In this document: positions 59,310 to 64,000 of the stretch, piece after piece | Layout: every line of letters begins with the position of its first letter | Numbering within the stretch: the stretch's first letter is position 1 | Assembly (NCBI RefSeq): GCF_000739635.1 | Contig: NZ_BATQ01000142.1 | Location: 1-64,000 of the forward strand | Length of the DNA: 64,000 bases | Reading direction: 5' to 3' | DNA from: Verrucomicrobium sp. BvORR034 | GTDB lineage: Bacteria > Verrucomicrobiota > Verrucomicrobiia > Verrucomicrobiales > Verrucomicrobiaceae | The notes under the pieces: model-generated | Databases searched by the model: none | Told to the model about the DNA's origin: nothing | The model's input: only the letters and a program-made list of their open reading frames with translations | Made by a program: the position numbers and the translations under genes

Positions 59310-60671
59310 ATGAAAACATTGGGGCCTGCTGCATTCCTGCCTGACAACGATGTCACAGGAATCCCGACGGCTGAAGCCCTGACGTTCCTCGACCGACTCG
59401 TCGCCACCGGCGAAGATCGCACCAGCTACGCCTCCCCCTATGGGAGGGTATTTTTCTTCAATCACCCAGATGACGTGCGATCCGTCCTGCAGGATCGCAA
59501 CTTCATCCGCCCACCCCTGATGAAGTCCCTGCTGGGAGACGGGCTGCTCACCAGTGAGGGGGCTCTGTGGAAGACGCAGCGGCGTCTGCTGCAGCCCGCC
59601 TTCCATATGCCTTGCGTTCACGCCCTCCTTCCGGGCATACATGCTGCACTGGCAGACTTCATCCCCAGATGGGAGCTGGCCTCCCGTACCGGCGAGCGGG
59701 TGGAGATAGCAGCGGCAATGCGACGCCTGACTCTGGACATCATCTTGCGGTGCCTTTTTGGCATCCGCATGGGCAATGAGCTGGAGACCATGGGGGCGGC
59801 TCTGACGGTGGTGATCCATGATCTGGGCCTGCTCACAGGCACCCTCCTGCTCCAACCTCACCAAGTCAGCCCCCGGCGCAACACGGAGTTTCAAGAAGCA
59901 CTCGCCACGGTAAACGACCTCATCCACGGCATCATCAGCCATCATCGGGCTCTGCCGCCCGGCACGGGAGGGGGCGTTAACATCTTAAACCTGCTGGACC
60001 AGGCCCGCTCCGCCTCAGGCGAACCGCTCCCTGAGAAACTCATCCGCGATGAGGTCGCCAGCATGATCATCGGCGGTCACGAAACCCTCGCCAATGTCCT
60101 CTCCTGGACCTGGGAAACGCTGGCCCTGCGCCCGGATCTTGTCGCAAGCCTGCATGCCGAGGTGGATGCCCACACCCGACACCCGCTCTCCCAGGCTGAC
60201 CTGCCCCACCTTCCGCTGACGATGGGCCTCTTCAAAGAAGCCCTGCGCCTGTTTCCCCCAGTGTGGTTCATGGTGCGCAGTCCCCTGGAGCCATGCAAAC
60301 TCGGCGGAGTGGATCTGCCTGCCGGTGCGCAGGTAATGATCAGCCCCTACACGCTGCATCGTCATCGGGAATTTTGGCCCCATCCGGATGTTTTTGACCC
60401 GGCTCGCTACACCCCGGAGGCTGAGGCCGCGCGGCACAAGGGAGCATGGATTCCCTTTGCCGCTGGTCGCCACCTCTGCCTGGGCCTTCCGCTGGCCATG
60501 ATGGAGGGTCCCCTGATCCTCGCCACACTGGCGCGCCGTTTTGTGGTCGAGCCGCTCGCCGAGGGCCAGCCTCCTTTGGCCGCGTCCCCGCTGGTCACGC
60601 TACGGCAGCGCAATGGCCTGCCTGCTCGTGTTATTTCCCGCACTCCCCCTTCCCCCAAGCTCCCTGACTGA
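59310..60671 (+). CDS. cytochrome P450
   Basis: 453 residues, soluble. The oxygen-activating I-helix has IIGGHETLANVLSW (compare the usual A-G-x-x-T), the K helix ExxR is in FKEALRLF, and the haem-binding loop is FAAGRHLCLGLPLA with Cys ligand (matches F-x-x-G-x-x-x-C-x-G). It probably hydroxylates a fatty-acid-like or peptide intermediate. It ends 3 bp before a GTG-started fatty acyl-AMP ligase gene and is co-directional with the NRPS gene, so it is most likely the first gene of that cluster in this window. Confidence 0.95.
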   Translation: MKTLGPAAFLPDNDVTGIPTAEALTFLDRLVATGEDRTSYASPYGRVFFFNHPDDVRSVLQDRNFIRPPLMKSLLGDGLLTSEGALWKTQRRLLQPAFHMPCVHALLPGIHAALADFIPRWELASRTGERVEIAAAMRRLTLDIILRCLFGIRMGNELETMGAALTVVIHDLGLLTGTLLLQPHQVSPRRNTEFQEALATVNDLIHGIISHHRALPPGTGGGVNILNLLDQARSASGEPLPEKLIRDEVASMIIGGHETLANVLSWTWETLALRPDLVASLHAEVDAHTRHPLSQADLPHLPLTMGLFKEALRLFPPVWFMVRSPLEPCKLGGVDLPAGAQVMISPYTLHRHREFWPHPDVFDPARYTPEAEAARHKGAWIPFAAGRHLCLGLPLAMMEGPLILATLARRFVVEPLAEGQPPLAASPLVTLRQRNGLPARVISRTPPSPKLPD

Positions 60672-60674
60672 CCC

Positions 60675-62393
60675 GTGCCATTCCCCGATCCTGTGTCATC
60701 CCCGCCTGCTCGTTCCTGGATGGAACTCCTCCGTCAGCATGCAGACCGCGTCCCCGACAAGATAGCGGTCACCCTGCTGGCCAACGGGGAGACGGAGAGC
60801 GGGCACCTCACCTACCGCGAACTGGATCTGCGCGCCCGGGCCATCGCCGGGCATCTGCAGTCCGCTGGCCTGGGGGGCAGGTGCGTGCTCCTGCTGCATC
60901 CTTCGGGCCTGGAATTTGTCACCGCCTTCTTCGGTTGTCTTTACGCGGGGGTCATCGCCGTGCCGGTCTTCCCTCCAAGGTTCAACCGCAACATGCAGCG
61001 GCTGGACCATATCATCGCAGACACCTCGCCGGGGCTGGTGCTGACCACCACCAGTATGATGAGCCGACGCGAGACCGCCCCGGCCCTTTCGGAAATACCC
61101 TGGGTGGCCACGGAACTCATCCCAGAAGCCTCAGCAGACTCATGGGCCGCCCCTGCATTGGAGCGCAGCAACATCGCTTTTCTCCAATACACATCCGGCT
61201 CCACCTCCGCGCCCAAGGGTGTGATGGTCACCCATGGCAACCTCCTGGCCAATCATGCCATGATGCAGGCGGCCTATGATCAGGATGAGAACAGCACCAT
61301 CGTGTGCTGGATGCCTCTCTTTCATGACATGGGGTTGATCACTGCACTGTTGCAAGGGCTCTATCTAGGGTCCCGGGTGGTGATCATGCCGCCGGAGACG
61401 TTTATCATGAAGCCAGCCCGCTGGCTCCAGGCGATGTCTCGATACCGCGCCCATTCCACTGGCGCTCCAAATTTTGCCTACGACCTCTGTGTGAGAAAAG
61501 TCACGCCTGAGCAATGTCAGGATCTGGACCTCAGCGCCTGGCGTCTGGCCATGAATGCCGCCGAGCCGGTGGTGGCGGAGACCCTGCAGCAGTTCACCAC
61601 CAAGTTTGCCCCGTACGGCTTCCGCCAGGAGACTCTCAATCCCGGCTACGGCCTGGCAGAGGCCACGGCGTTTGTCACCTCCGGTGCCTGCGCCGCCTTG
61701 CCGGTGCTCCACCTGACGCCCCCCTCCACCACACCCGACAGCACCACGACGCGCCCCAAGGTCGCCTGCGGCCCACCGTGGGAGGGTGGGCAGGTGCTCA
61801 TAGTCGATCCCGATTCGCTCGAACCCTGCCCGCCCGGAGTGGTTGGGGAGATCTGGCTGACCGGCCCCCATGTCGCCGCCGGTTATTGGAACCAACCTGA
61901 GGCGACCACCCGCACCTTCCACGCCTTTACCGCGGGCGGCACGCACGGGCCCCATCTTCGCACGGGTGATCTGGGCTATATGTATCAAGGCGAACTGTGC
62001 GTCTCCGGCCGGCTCAAAGACATCGTCATTGTCTGCGGACAGAATCATGATCCGGCCGACATCGAACTGACCGTGGAGGCCAGCCACCCGCGCATCCGAC
62101 CCCACGCCACAGCAGCCTTTGGCATCTATGATGGGGACACTGAGAAGTTGGTGGTGCTGGCGGAACTGGGGCGTCCTGCACGAGGCGAAACGGCCGACGG
62201 CGATGCGGCCACCCTGCACACCGAGATCCTCAGAAATGCCCGCCGAGATGTGAGCGAGCAACACGGCATCACCCTGCATGAGCTCGTGCTGCTGCCGCCC
62301 TCTTCCCTGCCAAAGACTACCAGCGGCAAGATCCAGCGGCATGCCGCGCGCCGACTCTACCTCGACCGTCAGCTCCCTCCTCTCTCCCGATGA
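60675..62393 (+). CDS. fatty acyl-AMP ligase (FAAL-type adenylation enzyme)
   Basis: 572 residues, GTG start. Adenylation motifs: YTSGSTSAPKGVMVTH (phosphate loop), GYGLAEAT, GEIWLTGPHVAAGYW, LRTGDLGYMYQGELCVSGRLKD, and PKTTSGKIQR with the C-terminal Lys. The shape (long N-terminal domain, no CoA-specific C-terminal features seen) and the following carrier protein fit FAAL proteins that load fatty acids as acyl-AMP on an acyl carrier, rather than making acyl-CoA. Overlaps the next gene by 4 bp (ATGA). It supplies the lipid starter for the NRPS at 62390. Confidence 0.9.
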   Translation: MPFPDPVSSPPARSWMELLRQHADRVPDKIAVTLLANGETESGHLTYRELDLRARAIAGHLQSAGLGGRCVLLLHPSGLEFVTAFFGCLYAGVIAVPVFPPRFNRNMQRLDHIIADTSPGLVLTTTSMMSRRETAPALSEIPWVATELIPEASADSWAAPALERSNIAFLQYTSGSTSAPKGVMVTHGNLLANHAMMQAAYDQDENSTIVCWMPLFHDMGLITALLQGLYLGSRVVIMPPETFIMKPARWLQAMSRYRAHSTGAPNFAYDLCVRKVTPEQCQDLDLSAWRLAMNAAEPVVAETLQQFTTKFAPYGFRQETLNPGYGLAEATAFVTSGACAALPVLHLTPPSTTPDSTTTRPKVACGPPWEGGQVLIVDPDSLEPCPPGVVGEIWLTGPHVAAGYWNQPEATTRTFHAFTAGGTHGPHLRTGDLGYMYQGELCVSGRLKDIVIVCGQNHDPADIELTVEASHPRIRPHATAAFGIYDGDTEKLVVLAELGRPARGETADGDAATLHTEILRNARRDVSEQHGITLHELVLLPPSSLPKTTSGKIQRHAARRLYLDRQLPPLSR

Positions 62394-64000
62394 CACCCGA
62401 AGCTCTCACCGCCTGGCTGGTTGAAAAAACCGCCTCCCTTCTCCAACTTCCCGTTCACTACGTCGACCCCGCCCAACCCTTTGCCAGCCAGGGATTGGAC
62501 TCCATGGGGATGCTGGAACTGACGGGCGACCTCGCCGCCCACCTTGGCCGTGAGTTGCCCCCTTCGCTGATTTGGGAGCACCCCACCATCGTCGCCCTTG
62601 CCAGCCACCTCACCCAGACTTCTTCGGAGATGGATGAGCTCCCCATTGTGCCGGTGTCCAGAGATATCCCGATCCCCCAAACCTTCGCTCAGGAACGCAT
62701 GTGGCGGGAGTACCAGGTCAACGGTCATGATCGACGTCAGATAGTGTGGCGGCTCCTCCGGCTGACTGGGGATGAACTGGATCTTCCTGTGCTGAAGGAA
62801 AGCGTGACCAGGCTCATGTTGCGCCATGAAGCCCTGCGCACCACCTTCACCGAAGCTGGTGGCATGCCCGTGCAGCAAATCCACCCTTCGCCGCTCGGCG
62901 AGCTTGAGATCATCGACCTCACCGGACAAGAGGGCGCAGAACAGAGCGCGAGGGTTCACATCGAGGAGGCCGTAAAGCAGCCCATCGACCTCTCCGTGGG
63001 CCCACTCGCGCGCTTTCACCTCTTTGTATTGGGCAAAGGAAACTACCTCTTCTGCCTTCTCATTCACCACATTATTTGTGACGGAGAATCCAACCGGATT
63101 CTCATCGAGGACCTCGGCCAGATCTACCAGGCCGCCCTGGCGGGTGCGATCGCCGGGATTTCCGAGCCGGCGCCATTAACGGTCCAGACGGCCGACTTTG
63201 CCACCTGGCAGCGTCAATGGCTTAAAGAGGATGGCAGTGCCTATACAAGACACGTGACCTGGTGGAACGAACTTCTGGGCAGCACACCGCCCTCCTACGC
63301 CTGCGCGGGACTCCGGTGGGAGCAGGCACCGACCACCCTGGATCCCGAGCAGTGTCGCGTCGGACGTCTGATCTCGCTGAAGACACTTCAGAAACTGGAA
63401 GCCCTATCCGTGCAGGAAGGTAGCACCGTCGCCAATGTGGTTTACACCGCTATGGTGCTGGCCTTGAGCCGACATGGCACAGACGCCCGGGCTCTCCTGG
63501 GCAGCTACGTCACCGACCGCCGGCGTCCTGCCCTGCGCCGGCTGCCAGGCCTCTATGTGAACCTGATAGTGATGCCCATGCCGCAGGTTCCGGCCGGAGA
63601 TTTTCTGGAGGCCTTGCACACCGTCACTGAGGCGCTGCACCAGATCGCCCTACACCAGGATTTGCCCTTTGAAGAGCTGGCCAAAGCCCGTGCCAAGGCC
63701 AGCCTCTACGCCCCCCACCCTCTCATGATCTTCAACTACCGCCGACAGGCAGAATTGCCCGAGTTCTTGGTCCCTGGAGTGACGATCAGTGGATGGAAGA
63801 CGGCTACCAAACGTAAGAGGACCGCCATCCCCTGGGGCATGAACATCGCCGGAGTGGAAAATGATGCCGGCATTGACCTGCACGCCATCTATGACGTTGG
63901 CCTCTACGATCCCGCGAAGGTGGACGCCATGCTGGAAGACCTGGCCTCCATTCTCTTCACTGTCGCGGCGTCATTCACTGGGGCACGTACTGATCCAGCT
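62390..64000 (+). CDS. NRPS: carrier domain plus condensation domain (3' end beyond window)
   Basis: Open from the ATG at 62390 (inside the FAAL stop region) to the window end, 537 codons with no stop. Residues about 1-80 are an acyl/peptidyl carrier with the phosphopantetheine Ser in QGLDSMGML. Residues about 98 to the window end are an NRPS condensation domain, with a QERMW start and the catalytic motif HHIICDG (about 222-228), then LRRLPGLYVNL. A carrier-first protein fed by FAAL implies that the first condensation joins a fatty acyl group to an amino acid. The rest (probably an adenylation domain) lies outside. Confidence 0.9.
   Translation, partial: MTPEALTAWLVEKTASLLQLPVHYVDPAQPFASQGLDSMGMLELTGDLAAHLGRELPPSLIWEHPTIVALASHLTQTSSEMDELPIVPVSRDIPIPQTFAQERMWREYQVNGHDRRQIVWRLLRLTGDELDLPVLKESVTRLMLRHEALRTTFTEAGGMPVQQIHPSPLGELEIIDLTGQEGAEQSARVHIEEAVKQPIDLSVGPLARFHLFVLGKGNYLFCLLIHHIICDGESNRILIEDLGQIYQAALAGAIAGISEPAPLTVQTADFATWQRQWLKEDGSAYTRHVTWWNELLGSTPPSYACAGLRWEQAPTTLDPEQCRVGRLISLKTLQKLEALSVQEGSTVANVVYTAMVLALSRHGTDARALLGSYVTDRRRPALRRLPGLYVNLIVMPMPQVPAGDFLEALHTVTEALHQIALHQDLPFEELAKARAKASLYAPHPLMIFNYRRQAELPEFLVPGVTISGWKTATKRKRTAIPWGMNIAGVENDAGIDLHAIYDVGLYDPAKVDAMLEDLASILFTVAASFTGARTDPA

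Noticed and set aside
1-64000. tRNA or rRNA genes
   Set aside because: No GGTTCRA-type T arm with a matching acceptor stem, and no conserved rRNA words, were found on either strand.

Overview
The window reads as a chromosomal segment of a Verrucomicrobiota bacterium, most likely of the Verrucomicrobium/Prosthecobacter/Roseimicrobium group (inference from gene content only). Pointers are the DUF1501 plus PSD1/DUF1549/DUF1553 cytochrome pair, the tandem secreted hydrolase and Tat-exported Gfo/Idh/MocA proteins, a DUF5069 protein, a zinc-ribbon MotA/ExbB operon, the scarcity of Shine-Dalgarno sites and very many dispersed palindromic repeats. No rRNA, tRNA or CRISPR array was found. One 6S RNA gene is proposed.

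Layout. 1-7.4 kb: two small lipoproteins, a secreted two-domain alpha/beta hydrolase, then a same-strand run with a Gfo/Idh/MocA oxidoreductase, two duplicated lipoproteins, a PIG-L deacetylase and a NagB-like isomerase (sugar or amino-sugar metabolism). 7.5-13.5 kb: a DEAD-box helicase with an Arg/Asp-rich head, a secreted protein, and a MerR regulator followed by a VIT/vWA protein. 13.8-18.5 kb: DUF1501 and PSD1 cytochrome pair. 18.8-24.1 kb: L,D-transpeptidase, a 58-residue CPXCG protein, GNAT, M42 peptidase, and rdgB with two phosphodiester-glycosidase paralogs. 24.3-26.5 kb: an orphan IS630-type HTH protein and a Na+/H+ antiporter-like carrier. 27-30.7 kb: a three-gene proton-channel operon. 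31-40.2 kb: plsY-gpsA, a hybrid histidine kinase, rpmI-rplT, pheS and pheT split by a GxxExxY cassette, then 6S RNA. 40.3-46.2 kb: three consecutive pairs of paralogous membrane-protein genes. 47-58.8 kb: guaB, a Tat-exported oxidoreductase, an SDR, pyruvate carboxylase, MFS, zinc alcohol dehydrogenase, DUF5069, and an old-yellow-enzyme gene divergent from an ArsR regulator. 59.3 kb to the end: the start of a lipopeptide-type biosynthetic cluster (P450, fatty acyl-AMP ligase, carrier-condensation NRPS), cut by the window edge.

The non-coding DNA is unusually structured. (1) A 38-bp element occurs five times; two copies in inverted orientation bracket the GxxExxY gene and exactly fill the pheS-pheT gap, and three solo copies sit 20-24 bp after stop codons. 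(2) Degenerate 8-bp repeat arrays overlap or follow the 3' ends of genes. (3) Four copies of a modular multi-hairpin element and a second family of TCC-loop hairpins occupy intergenic regions. (4) A 444-bp MITE-like element with 34-bp imperfect terminal inverted repeats lies before guaB. The best candidates for something undescribed are the GxxExxY/38-bp repeat system, the octamer arrays and the ExbB-ExbD-ExbD operon.
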